From: Malikia sp.
GTDB taxonomy: Bacteria; Pseudomonadota; Gammaproteobacteria; Burkholderiales; Burkholderiaceae_C
Direction of reading: 5' to 3'
DNA length: 52,995 bases
Assembly (NCBI RefSeq): GCF_028687635.1
Contig: NZ_JAQTZS010000018.1
Span: 1-52,995 of the forward strand
Below are positions 15,554-25,297 of this stretch, piece after piece. A model generated the notes under the pieces. The model was not told where the DNA came from. It saw nothing but the letters and a program-made list of their open reading frames with translations, and made no database searches. How positions within the stretch are numbered: the first letter of the stretch is position 1; the number at the start of each line of letters is the position of its first letter. The translations under genes were made by a program, and so were the position numbers.

Positions 15554-15763
15554 ATGACCACCTGGCAAATCGTTCGCATCGTCGCCGGCCTCTTCATCCT
15601 GCTGTCGCTGGCGCTCGGCATCCCGGGCAGCCCGGTCTTTGTCAGCCAGTGGTGGCTGGCCTTCACCGCCTTCGTCGGCGCCAACCTGCTGCAAAGCGGC
15701 CTCACGAAGTGGTGCATGATGGAAACCCTCCTGCGCAAGCTCGGCGTCAAGCCGGGTTGCTGA
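15554..15763 (+). CDS. Small DUF2892 (YgaP-like) inner-membrane protein
   Basis: A 69-residue protein with two hydrophobic segments, about residues 7-24 (VRIVAGLFILLSLALGI) and 33-50 (WWLAFTAFVGANLLQSG), followed by a short tail with CMMETLLRKLGV. This is the DUF2892 family, which also forms the membrane part of the rhodanese YgaP. AAGGAGA precedes the ATG at ideal distance. It lies 43 bases after the pump gene and 23 bases before the channel gene in the same direction, an arrangement I know from other Burkholderiales efflux operons with ArsR regulators. Its role in the pump is not known. Confidence 0.85.
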   Translation: MTTWQIVRIVAGLFILLSLALGIPGSPVFVSQWWLAFTAFVGANLLQSGLTKWCMMETLLRKLGVKPGC

Positions 15764-15786
15764 ACCAGACCCACTGGAGCGCACCG

Positions 15787-17172
15787 ATGAGCCCTCGCAC
15801 CCTGATCGCCGGCGCGGTGTTCGCGCTGTGCGCCGCCACCGCCGCCACGGCCAGTGCGGCCGACCTGATGGAAGTCTGGCAGGCGGTCCGCCAGCATGAC
15901 CCGCAAGGCGCCGTCGCCGACGCGGCACGCGCGGCAGGCGCCAGCCGGCGCGAACAAGCCGCCGCGCTCTGGCGCCCCACCGTGGGTCTGAGCGCCAGCG
16001 CGGGACGCGCCAGCGGCGAGAGCCGGATGAACGGCGCGCAGTTCTCGGCGCCAGACTTCGGAGCCACGCCCATCACCGGAGCCTCCTTCGGCACCTCGGT
16101 CGAAGGCGGCACCGCCACCCGCTGGACCCTGGGCGCGCGCCAGCCGCTCCACGACGCCCAGCGCCGCGCGCAAGGCCGCCAGCTCAACCTGGCGGCCGAC
16201 GCGGCCGAGGTCGAATGGCAGGCCGCGCAGCAGGACTGGATGCTGCAGACGGCGCAGCGCTACTTCGAGCTGGTGCTGGCCGAGCGCCGGCTCGCGCTGC
16301 TGAAACGACAGCAGGCGGCGGTCGAGCAGGCGCTGACCGAGGCCAGGGACCGCTTTGCCATCGGCGACGCCCCCGTCACCGATACCCACGAGGCGGCGGC
16401 GCGCGCGCTCGGGCTGCAGGCGCAGGCCGTCGCCGCCGCCGACGAGCTGGAAATGGCGCGCCAGGCGCTGGCCGACGGCACCGGGCTGGCGCCAGAACGA
16501 CTGCAGCCGCTGGCTCCGGTGCGCGCGGCGTCATCAACCGGCGTCGATCAGCTGGTCCAGGCGCTGGAGCTGGCCAGGCAGCACAACCCGATGCTGCGGC
16601 TGCTGCGGGCCCAGCTCGACGCCGCGCAGGCCGAGGCCGACAAGCACCAGCTGGCGGCCTCCCCCACGGTGGAGCTGGTCGCCCAGGCCTCGCGCGAGCG
16701 CCTGAGCGGCGCGGGCGACTTCGGCGGCGCCAGCAACACCCAGTCCCAGCAGATGATCGGGCTGGCGCTCAACGTCCCGCTCTACACCGGCGGCTGGCGC
16801 AGCGCCAAGCTGGCGGAATCCCTGCGGCTGGCGGACCGGGCCAGGGCCGAGCTCGACCGCGCCCGGCTCCAGGTCGGCCAGCAGACGCGCTCGGCCTGGC
16901 TCGCGCTGCACAGCGGTGCGGCCAGGCTCGATGCGCTGGCGCAGGCGCTGCAAGCCAGCAAGGCGCGGCTCGACGCCACCCGCCTGGGCCGCCAGGTCGG
17001 TGACCGCACCACGCTGGACCTGCTCAACGCCGAGAACGATGCGGCAGCCGCCGAGCTCGCCCTGCTGCAAGCGCGCAGCGATCTGCTGCAGAGCCGCCTG
17101 CGGCTCGACGCCCTGCTCGGCCAACTCGATGCGGCCAGCCTGCAGGCGGTCAACGCCAGCCTGCAACCCTGA
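15787..17172 (+). CDS. TolC-family outer-membrane channel
   Basis: Outer-membrane efflux protein of 461 residues that completes the RND system. A signal peptide ends near ATASAAD (about residue 25). Two halves of long Ala/Gln/Leu-rich helices, the second starting at VDQLVQALELARQHNPMLR, show the tandem repeat typical of the family, and LNVPLYTGGWRSAKLAES is the usual strand-helix motif. The frame is open further upstream, but MSPRTLIAGAVFALCAA is the first start that yields a signal sequence. No lipobox is seen, unlike the second channel protein in this window. Confidence 0.92.
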   Translation: MSPRTLIAGAVFALCAATAATASAADLMEVWQAVRQHDPQGAVADAARAAGASRREQAAALWRPTVGLSASAGRASGESRMNGAQFSAPDFGATPITGASFGTSVEGGTATRWTLGARQPLHDAQRRAQGRQLNLAADAAEVEWQAAQQDWMLQTAQRYFELVLAERRLALLKRQQAAVEQALTEARDRFAIGDAPVTDTHEAAARALGLQAQAVAAADELEMARQALADGTGLAPERLQPLAPVRAASSTGVDQLVQALELARQHNPMLRLLRAQLDAAQAEADKHQLAASPTVELVAQASRERLSGAGDFGGASNTQSQQMIGLALNVPLYTGGWRSAKLAESLRLADRARAELDRARLQVGQQTRSAWLALHSGAARLDALAQALQASKARLDATRLGRQVGDRTTLDLLNAENDAAAAELALLQARSDLLQSRLRLDALLGQLDAASLQAVNASLQP

Positions 17173-17263
17173 AGCCAACATCCAGCGACCTGTTTGGAGT
17201 CAGCGCGCCCTCATGTGCCAGCTGGCCGCACCAGGATAGCTGTTCCTCCCGACAAGCCGCTGA

Positions 17264-17280
17264 TATACTACCCCCCAGTA
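17264..17280 (+). promoter_or_regulatory. FrmR-type operator overlapping the -10 box of the frm operon
   Basis: The short inverted repeat TACT-ACCCCCC-AGTA, with a run of six C flanked by AT-rich arms, matches the style of site bound by CsoR/FrmR-family repressors. It shares bases with TATACT (17264-17269), a good -10 box, about 30 bases ahead of frmR. Binding here would shut off frmRAB. No strong -35 box is visible. Confidence 0.65.
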
Positions 17281-17299
17281 AAAAACATCGACCGTTTCC

Positions 17300-17575
17300 A
17301 TGCCCCATTCCCCCCAGGAAAAGAAGCGCGTCATCACCCGGCTGCGCCGCATCCGTGGCCAGGCCGAGGCGCTGGAACGCGCCGTGGAGGCCGGCACCGA
17401 CTGCGGATCGCTGCTGCAGCAGCTCGCCGCACTGCGGGGCGCGACCAACGGGCTGATGGCCGAGGTGCTCGACAGCCACCTGCGCGAGACCTTTGGCCAG
17501 GCCCAGGACGCCAAGCCCGGGCTGGAGGCCGAGATCGCGCAGCTCATGCGCCTGGTGCGCTCCTACCTGAAGTGA
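17300..17575 (+). CDS. frmR: Formaldehyde-responsive repressor FrmR
   Basis: CsoR/RcnR-family all-helical repressor of 91 residues, the usual length. In E. coli FrmR formaldehyde links the N-terminal Pro2 to Cys35; both residues are present here (MPHS and TDCGS), which argues for formaldehyde rather than metal sensing. RLRRIRGQAEALERAVE and NGLMAEVLDSHLRETFG are family signatures. There is little ribosome binding site ahead of the ATG and the expected transcript start is close, so the leader is very short. It is the first gene of an operon with frmA and frmB and should repress it through the site just upstream. Confidence 0.93.
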   Translation: MPHSPQEKKRVITRLRRIRGQAEALERAVEAGTDCGSLLQQLAALRGATNGLMAEVLDSHLRETFGQAQDAKPGLEAEIAQLMRLVRSYLK

Positions 17576-17594
17576 GAAGTGCCGACTGGCCTGA

Positions 17595-19606
<2,012 letters not shown>

Positions 19607-19666
19607 GCGGAAAGTTTTTCAGCTGGACGCGCCGATGGGGGCCAGGCAATTGCTACAGTAAGCCTC

Positions 19667-20593
19667 ATGCCAGACAGCGACACCCCCGACAGCAGCGAAG
19701 ACCAGATCCACGACCTGCAGGCGCAGCGCCTGGCCGATGCCGCGCTGGAGATGCACCTGATGTCGGAAGACCGGCCCAGGCTGCAGCCCAACGCCTACCG
19801 GCTGGCCTTCGCCGACAACGAGTTCCTGCTGCGGCGCGAGACGCGCGGCATCCGCTTCCAGCTCGAACTGCTCAAGCCCGACCTGGCGCAGCAGGAGCTG
19901 GGCATAGACAGCACCATCGTCGTCTTCGGCAGCGCGCGTTTCCGCGAACCGGCCGAGGCCGAGCGCCAGCTGCACAAGGCGCAGGCCAGTGGCGACACGG
20001 CGGAGATCCGGCGCGCCCAGGCGCTGCTGCGCAACGCGCACTACTACGAGAAGTCGCGCCGCTTTGCCCAGCTGGTGGCCGACTACAGCCTGAGCTGCCC
20101 GGAGCAGGACCGGCTCTACATCGCGACCGGCGGCGGCCCCGGCATCATGGAGGCGGCCAACCGGGGCGCGCACGACCGAGGCGTGCTCAACGTGGGCCTG
20201 AACATCCTGCTGCCGCACGAGCAGGAGCCCAACCCCTACATCAGCCCCGAGCTCAGCTTCAAGTTCCACTACTTCGCGCTGCGCAAGATGCATTTCCTGA
20301 TGCGTGCCAAGGCGCTGGTGGCGTTTCCGGGCGGCTTCGGCACGCTCGACGAGCTGTTCGAGGTGCTGACGCTGGTGCAGTGCAAGAAGTCCAAGCCGGT
20401 GCCGATCTTCCTGTTCGGCAGCGACTACTGGAAGCGCCTGCTCAATCTCGAGGTGCTGGTCGAGGAAGGGGCGATCTCGCAGCAAGACCTCGAACTGCTC
20501 CAGTATGTCGACGAGCCCGAGCAGGCCTGGGAAGGCATCAGGAAGTTCTACCAGCTGCGCGACAACTGCCCCTGCAGCGGAACCGGGCCATGA
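19667..20593 (+). CDS. LOG-family (TIGR00730-like) nucleotide-binding protein
   Basis: Rossmann-like protein of 308 residues. It carries the LOG-family signatures GGGPGIMEAANRGA and PGGFGTLDELFE, the latter matching the phosphoribohydrolase motif PGGxGTxxE. Family members release the base from nucleoside 5'-monophosphates; in plants and some bacteria this makes cytokinins, but most bacterial members have no assigned substrate. The N-terminal 80 residues are an acidic extension before the conserved domain starts at STIVVFGSARF. No clear ribosome binding site precedes the ATG. It stands alone, convergent with the MFS gene. Confidence 0.85.
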   Translation: MPDSDTPDSSEDQIHDLQAQRLADAALEMHLMSEDRPRLQPNAYRLAFADNEFLLRRETRGIRFQLELLKPDLAQQELGIDSTIVVFGSARFREPAEAERQLHKAQASGDTAEIRRAQALLRNAHYYEKSRRFAQLVADYSLSCPEQDRLYIATGGGPGIMEAANRGAHDRGVLNVGLNILLPHEQEPNPYISPELSFKFHYFALRKMHFLMRAKALVAFPGGFGTLDELFEVLTLVQCKKSKPVPIFLFGSDYWKRLLNLEVLVEEGAISQQDLELLQYVDEPEQAWEGIRKFYQLRDNCPCSGTGP

Positions 20594-20616
20594 AGATCTT
20601 GCGCCCTCCTTTGAAT

Positions 20617-21804
20617 TCAGGCTGACTGGTGTGCCTTGAAGGCAAGACCTGCCAGGGCGATGACACAGAAGCCCGCCCCGGCATAAAAGGTGAAGGACGC
20701 GCCCAGCCGATCCCACAGCAGCCCGGCGACCACGCTGGCGACCAGCATCGCCAGCCCGCTCATCAGGTTGAAGCAACCATAAGCCGTGCCGCGCAGATCA
20801 GCCGGTGCGGTATCGGCCACCATGGTGGCCAGCAGGCCCTGGGTCATGCCCATGTGGACGCCCCACAGCGCCACGCCCGCCAGCACGGTGATCCAATGGT
20901 CGTTCATGGCCAGCACCAGGTCAGCGGCAATCAGTACCGCCAGACCCAGCGCCAGCAGCTTGTTGTGGCTCATCTGGTCGGACAACTTGCCAAACGGGTA
21001 GGCCGATGCGGCATAGACCAGGTTCATGGCGACCATCACCAGCGGCACCAGTGCGACCGGGATGCCGCCCTGCTGCGCACGCAACACCAGGAAGGCCTCG
21101 CTGAAGCGGGCCAGCGTGAACACCGCGCCCAGGCCGACCACCCACCAGTAGGAGGCGCTCAGGCGCTTGAGGTTTTCCCGGCGGATCGGGTTGGTGCGCT
21201 TCTCGTCGACCTGTCGCTGCGGTTCGCGCACACCGAACAGCAGCAAGGCGACCGCCAGCAGACCGGGAATGACGGCGACCCAGAACACCGCCCGGAAATC
21301 GTTGGCCCATAGCAGCATCAGGCCGACCGCCAGCAGCGGACCGAGGAAGGCGCCCACCGTGTCGAGCGACTGACGCAGGCCGAACGCTGCGCCGCGCAGC
21401 TCGGCGGGGGCGATGTCGGCCACCAGCGCGTCACGCGGCGCCCCCCGGATGCCCTTGCCGACGCGGTCCAGCAGGCGGGCGGTGAGCACGACGCCAATGA
21501 CCGGCGCGATGGCAAACAGCGGTTTGGTCAGCGCGCCCAGGGCGTAGCCGAACAGGGCCAGGCCCTTGCGCCGGCCCAGATAGTCACTGAGCGCACCGGA
21601 AAACACCTTGACGATCAGGGCGGTGGCTTCGGCCAGCCCTTCGATCAGGCCCACCATCAAGGCCGTTGCACCCAGGGTGCCGACCATGAACAAGGGCAGC
21701 AAGCTGTGGATCATCTCGGAGGAAATGTCCATCAACAGGCTGACGAAGCCCAGTACCCAGACCCCCGCGGGTATCTTGCCGATCGGTGCTGTGGATTTCG
21801 ACAT
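20617..21804 (-). CDS. MFS transporter
   Basis: Major facilitator of 395 residues with twelve predicted membrane helices in two blocks separated by a charged loop around residue 200 (REPQRQVDEKRTNPIRREN). The loop 2-3 motif GALSDYLGRRKG is the standard MFS signature, and LLDRVGKGIRGAPRDALVAD is seen in a subgroup of uncharacterised bacterial permeases. GGAGG lies seven bases before the ATG. It is divergent from the DapB-like gene, sharing a 190-base spacer. Substrate not known. Confidence 0.88.
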   Translation of the reverse strand: MSKSTAPIGKIPAGVWVLGFVSLLMDISSEMIHSLLPLFMVGTLGATALMVGLIEGLAEATALIVKVFSGALSDYLGRRKGLALFGYALGALTKPLFAIAPVIGVVLTARLLDRVGKGIRGAPRDALVADIAPAELRGAAFGLRQSLDTVGAFLGPLLAVGLMLLWANDFRAVFWVAVIPGLLAVALLLFGVREPQRQVDEKRTNPIRRENLKRLSASYWWVVGLGAVFTLARFSEAFLVLRAQQGGIPVALVPLVMVAMNLVYAASAYPFGKLSDQMSHNKLLALGLAVLIAADLVLAMNDHWITVLAGVALWGVHMGMTQGLLATMVADTAPADLRGTAYGCFNLMSGLAMLVASVVAGLLWDRLGASFTFYAGAGFCVIALAGLAFKAHQSA

Positions 21805-21911
21805 GGCTGGACCTCCGATGTGGCCGTCATTTGTGACCAGCTATTTTGTGTTCTTTCAAGCACTGGCAATCATCGCTGGCCTTTGGCTTGGCAAGGCCAG
21901 ATAGCGGTTCA

Positions 21912-21969
21912 TTTTGCAATATACATTTGTGCAAATATACTTGCTGGCAAGTTCCCGTCTTCCGACGGG
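21912..21969. promoter_or_regulatory. Repeat and hairpin in the spacer between the MFS and DapB-like genes
   Basis: This divergent spacer holds two near-identical AT-rich repeats, GCAATATAC (21916-21924) and GCAAATATAC (21931-21940), overlapping the inverted repeat ATTTG-TG-CAAAT (21925-21936). Further on, CCCGTC-TTCC-GACGGG (21954-21969) forms a stable small hairpin in the leader of the DapB-like transcript. The repeats look like an operator for a dimeric regulator; the MarR protein encoded downstream is a candidate. Confidence 0.45.
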
Positions 21970-22000
21970 TGTGATTGACGCGAATCCGGAGAGCATGATG

Positions 22001-22747
22001 ATGAAGGTAGGACTGATGGGCTATGGCAAGGCCGGCAAGGCAGTGGCCAATGTGCTGGCGAACGACCCGCGCTACCAGCTGTGCTGGGTCATGCGCCGCC
22101 GCTCCAGCGACAGCGCGCACCTGGAAGGCCATCCGCAGATACCAGTGGTCGGCCTGGAAGGGCTGGACCTTGGCAGCTGGCTGGAACAGCACCCGGTCGA
22201 TGCGATCGTGGACTTCTCGCAGGCCGACTCGGTCTATCTCTATGGCCAGGAACTGCGCCGGCGCGGCATCATGCTGGTCAGCGCGATCTCGGCCTACACG
22301 CCCCAGCACCTGGACTACCTGCGCGAGATGGGCCAGGACACCCGGGTCATGAGCTCGCCCAACATCACGCTGGGCATCAACTTCCTGCTGCTGGCGGCCA
22401 AGCTGCTGCGCGGCATCGCGCCGTTCGCCGATGTCGAGGTGGTGGAGCAGCATTTCCGCGAGAAACCGGAGGTCTCGGGCACCGCGCGCAAGATCGCCCA
22501 GACGCTGGAGCTCGACGGCGACCGCGTCACCTCGCTGCGGGTGGGCGGCATCGTCGGCCACCACGAGGTGATCTTCGGCTTCCCACACCAGACGGTGCGG
22601 CTGATCCACGACTCGATCCGGCGCGAGGCCTTCGGCACCGGTGCCGCCTTCGCGCTGCAGGAGCTGGCGCAACGCGACCAGGGCTTCTACAGCTTCGATG
22701 ATCTGTTGCAGGAAAAAATCCGCACGCAGCTGCTGACCACGGCGTGA
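22001..22747 (+). CDS. DapB-like oxidoreductase (dihydrodipicolinate reductase family)
   Basis: Protein of 248 residues with an N-terminal Rossmann fold, KVGLMGYGKAGKAVANVL, and a C-terminal domain resembling 4-hydroxy-tetrahydrodipicolinate reductase: SSPNITLGINFLL, EVVEQHFREKPEVSGTARKIA and VGGIVGHHEVIFGFPHQTVRLIHDSI. The last block is like the GEHTV/HRA-type region of DapB. Three in-frame ATGs follow each other; the third sits seven bases from GGAGAG and is preferred (the first, at 21995, adds two residues). A true dapB is expected elsewhere in such genomes, so this may be a paralogue with a different substrate. A MarR regulator follows 45 bases later. Confidence 0.75.
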   Translation: MKVGLMGYGKAGKAVANVLANDPRYQLCWVMRRRSSDSAHLEGHPQIPVVGLEGLDLGSWLEQHPVDAIVDFSQADSVYLYGQELRRRGIMLVSAISAYTPQHLDYLREMGQDTRVMSSPNITLGINFLLLAAKLLRGIAPFADVEVVEQHFREKPEVSGTARKIAQTLELDGDRVTSLRVGGIVGHHEVIFGFPHQTVRLIHDSIRREAFGTGAAFALQELAQRDQGFYSFDDLLQEKIRTQLLTTA

Positions 22748-22792
22748 CATTGGAGCATCATTGCCTCGATTGCAACTTGCCGGCCCAACACC

Positions 22793-23305
22793 TTGTCCGT
22801 CCCACCCACGCTCGATTCGCCCTGCCCCGCCACCCAGTCCGCCAGCCCGGAGCAGGCGGCGCAGGTGCTGCGCCAGTTCCGCGTGGTGTTCAACGCGGTG
22901 CGTACCCATTTCCAGCAGGTGGAAAAGCGGGTCGGCATCGGCGGCGCCCAGGTCTGGGCGCTCAACGTGATCAGGCAGCAGCCGGGGGTGGGCGTCAACG
23001 AGCTGGCGCGCGCAATGGACATCCACCAGTCGACCGCCAGCAACCTGATCCGCCAGCTGGTCAAGCGCGAGCTGGTGCGCACCGAGAAATCCAGCGTGGA
23101 CCGGCGCGGCGTCCAGCTCTTCATCGAAGCGGCGGGCGAGCAACTGCTGCAAGGCGCGCCCGGCCCCTATGAAGGCGTCTTGCCCGAGGCGCTGCAGCAA
23201 CTCTCGCCCGCCACCTTGGACCAGCTGCAGCAGAACCTGGCCCAGGTGATCCAGGCGCTGCAGGCCGATGAGCAGGCCGGCGGCATTCCGCTGGCCGAAC
23301 TCTGA
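22793..23305 (+). CDS. MarR-family transcriptional regulator
   Basis: Winged-helix regulator of 170 residues starting at TTG, with weak ribosome binding. The core reads VGVNELARAMDIHQSTASNLIRQLVKRELVRTEKSSVDRRGVQLF, which is the MarR DNA-binding domain (recognition helix STASNLIRQL, wing with SSVDRRG). The N-terminal dimer helix contains FRVVFNAVRTHFQQVEKRVG. It follows the DapB-like gene in the same direction and may control it and the divergent MFS gene through the repeats between them. Ligand unknown. Confidence 0.85.
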   Translation: MSVPPTLDSPCPATQSASPEQAAQVLRQFRVVFNAVRTHFQQVEKRVGIGGAQVWALNVIRQQPGVGVNELARAMDIHQSTASNLIRQLVKRELVRTEKSSVDRRGVQLFIEAAGEQLLQGAPGPYEGVLPEALQQLSPATLDQLQQNLAQVIQALQADEQAGGIPLAEL

Positions 23306-23378
23306 GCGCCAGCGGCTGCGGGTTCAGGCCATGAATAGCACCCTCCCCGCCCTGGCCCATCCGCTCGCGATCTGGGTC

Positions 23379-23456
23379 CAGCGCGACCACCAGGCCCGCC
23401 AGCACATCGTTGCGGACATTGGAGCACCAGTCCTGGCGCAGGGATTGAAAAGACAT
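23379..23456 (-). pseudogene. N-terminal remnant of a SulP-family anion transporter
   Basis: On the minus strand an ATG at 23456 opens MSFQSLRQDWCSNVRNDV, then LAGLVVAL. This is the characteristic N-terminus of SulP sulfate/bicarbonate transporters, where it continues LAGLVVALALIPEAIAFS. Here homology stops after 26 residues and no later part of the roughly 500-residue transporter is present in the 200-base gap before the MarR gene. The remnant follows the Na+/H+ antiporter gene in the same direction, suggesting a former two-gene unit that has lost its second gene by deletion. The rest of 23306-23505 shows nothing else I can name. Confidence 0.6.
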
Positions 23457-23505
23457 GGGCAATGCGCCACGGCAGCAAGCCATGGTCTCAAAAGAGGGGA
23501 GGATG

Positions 23506-24765
23506 TCAAAGCGGAAACAGCCGGAAGCAGAGGATCGCGACCAGGGTCGGACCCAGCGCCCCGGCAAACAGGCCATGCGCGGCGATCGCGCCCTGGTCAA
23601 AGGTGCCCTTGAGGATCGAGGCCCCGGCCGGGTTCGGCGCATTGGCGATCAGGGTCAGGCCGCCGCCGGTCACGGCGCCCGTCAGCAGGGCGTACTTGAA
23701 CTCGGGCGTCAGGCCCTCGACCAGGGAGCCCAGGTAGGTCAGCGCCGCGTTGTCGGTGATGGCGGTCAGGGCGACCGCGCCGAAGAAGACCTGGGTCTCG
23801 CCCATCAGCAGCAGCAGCGGCTGCAACCACCATTGCTGCATGCCGCCCAGCACGACCAGGCCACCCAGGAAGAAGGCGACCAGCAGGCCCTCGCGCAGCA
23901 TCAGACGGTCCTGATAGGCGGGATAGGCGGTTGAAACGCCCATGAAGAGCAGGAACACCGCGATGAAGGCCGCCGGGTGATGGGCAAAGAGGACGATGGC
24001 CAGCAGGAACAGCAAATGGCCCAGCACCATCGAGAGCGGCACACCGCTGTAGGGCGATCTGGACGAGTGCTCCAGGCCGCGCAGTTCACGCGCGAACAGG
24101 AAGGTCACGCCCGCCGCGTTGATCAGCACCGCCACGGCGGCCTTCCAGCCGATGTGGGTCAGCATGTAGCCGAGGTCGAAACCCCAGGCCTTGGCGACCA
24201 TCAGCACCGGCGGCGCCGCGTAGGGCGTGAGCGTGCCGCCGATCGAGATGTTGACGAACAGGGTGCCGAGCGCGGCGTACTTGAGTCGGGTCGAGGCCTT
24301 GGCAAAGATCGTGTCTCGCATCAGCAAGGCGGCCAGCGTCATCGCGGCGGGCTCGGTGATGAAGGAGCCCAGCAGCGGCACGACGGCCAGCACGGTGAGG
24401 AAGAAGGCTATGGTGCGCGGCAGTGGAATGGCCCGCACGATGGCTTGCACGGCGGCCGAGGCGGCCTGCAGCACGGGACGGCTGCCAGCCACGACCATGA
24501 TCGCGAACACGAACAGCGGCTCGGTGAAATTGCGACCGTCGAGATAGGCCAGCGCCTCGCTTTTGCCCACCATGAAGGACATCACGACCATCAGGATCAT
24601 GGCCCAGAAGCCGAAGACGATCTCGACCTCGGCCAGCAGGTGCCAGACCCCGGCATGGGTCGGGCGGGCATGCGCCAGATGCTCGAAGTACTTGGTCGAG
24701 AAGGTATGCAACAGCGCCAAGCCAAAGATGGCGGCGGCAACGAGTTGCAGCAGGGTTGGTGACAT
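23506..24765 (-). CDS. Putative Na+/H+ antiporter (PF07399-type membrane protein)
   Basis: Polytopic membrane protein of 419 residues with roughly eleven hydrophobic segments. It resembles the family annotated as putative Na+/H+ antiporter: LLGSFITEPAAMTLAALLMRD, NISIGGTLTPYAAPPVLMVA, TAITDNAALTYLGSLV and LIANAPNPAGASIL. The polar, Asp/Asn- and Pro-containing breaks in these helices (TDNAALTYL, NAPNPAG) are typical of ion transporters of the IT superfamily. The ATG chosen lacks a ribosome site; a TTG at 24807 would add 14 Arg-rich residues and seems less likely. Function assigned by family only. Confidence 0.8.
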   Translation of the reverse strand: MSPTLLQLVAAAIFGLALLHTFSTKYFEHLAHARPTHAGVWHLLAEVEIVFGFWAMILMVVMSFMVGKSEALAYLDGRNFTEPLFVFAIMVVAGSRPVLQAASAAVQAIVRAIPLPRTIAFFLTVLAVVPLLGSFITEPAAMTLAALLMRDTIFAKASTRLKYAALGTLFVNISIGGTLTPYAAPPVLMVAKAWGFDLGYMLTHIGWKAAVAVLINAAGVTFLFARELRGLEHSSRSPYSGVPLSMVLGHLLFLLAIVLFAHHPAAFIAVFLLFMGVSTAYPAYQDRLMLREGLLVAFFLGGLVVLGGMQQWWLQPLLLLMGETQVFFGAVALTAITDNAALTYLGSLVEGLTPEFKYALLTGAVTGGGLTLIANAPNPAGASILKGTFDQGAIAAHGLFAGALGPTLVAILCFRLFPL

Positions 24766-24869
24766 AGGAGGTCGCAGCAAAGCCGCGCGGCGGCCCGACC
24801 TGCGCAAGAACCTGCCGAGGCCGATCGCCTACAACACCCAGAGTCGATTTTAACCCGGGATCAGGCGGA

Positions 24870-25217
24870 TCAGACCGCCAGCAGCTCGACCTCGAACAGC
24901 AACGTGGCGTTGGGCGGGATCACGCCGCCGGCGCCGCGCGCGCCGTAGCCCAGCTCGGCCGGGATCACCAGGCGACGGGTGCCGCCGACGGCCATGCCCT
25001 GCACGCCCTCGTCCCAGCCCTTGATGACATGGCCGGCGGCGAGCGGGAAGACGAAGGGCTGGCCGCGGTCCTTGCTGCTGTCGAACTTGGCACCTTGCTG
25101 GCCTTCGTTGTAGAGCCAGCCGGTGTAGTGCACGGAAACGCGCTGGCCGGCCTGGGCCACGGCGCCCGAGCCGACGACGGTGTCTTCATATTGCAGGCCG
25201 GAGGAAGTGGTGATCAT
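24870..25217 (-). CDS. FKBP-type peptidyl-prolyl cis-trans isomerase
   Basis: Single FKBP domain of 115 residues with no signal peptide, so cytoplasmic. The motifs VSVHYTGWLYN, KFDSSKDRGQPFVFPL, VIKGWDEGVQGMAVGGTRRL, IPAELGYGARG and IPPNATLLFEVELL make up the complete fold and the rapamycin/FK506 pocket residues of the family. It catalyses prolyl isomerisation during protein folding. AGGAAC precedes the ATG. It is followed in the same direction by the antiporter gene after a 104-base gap, with no terminator visible. Confidence 0.95.
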   Translation of the reverse strand: MITTSSGLQYEDTVVGSGAVAQAGQRVSVHYTGWLYNEGQQGAKFDSSKDRGQPFVFPLAAGHVIKGWDEGVQGMAVGGTRRLVIPAELGYGARGAGGVIPPNATLLFEVELLAV

Positions 25218-25297
25218 GGGAAGTTCCTAGCTGAAAAAAGAGAACGAATGTTAAGGCAAGGCTGGCCGTACGCGGGGACGGGCCGCCAGCGGTCGGA

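Noticed and set aside
12124-16389. A 1421-codon open frame antisense to the RND operon.
   Set aside because: It mirrors three well-conserved plus-strand genes, has the low-complexity His/Arg/Gln/Gly-rich composition of antisense frames in high-GC DNA, and matches no family.
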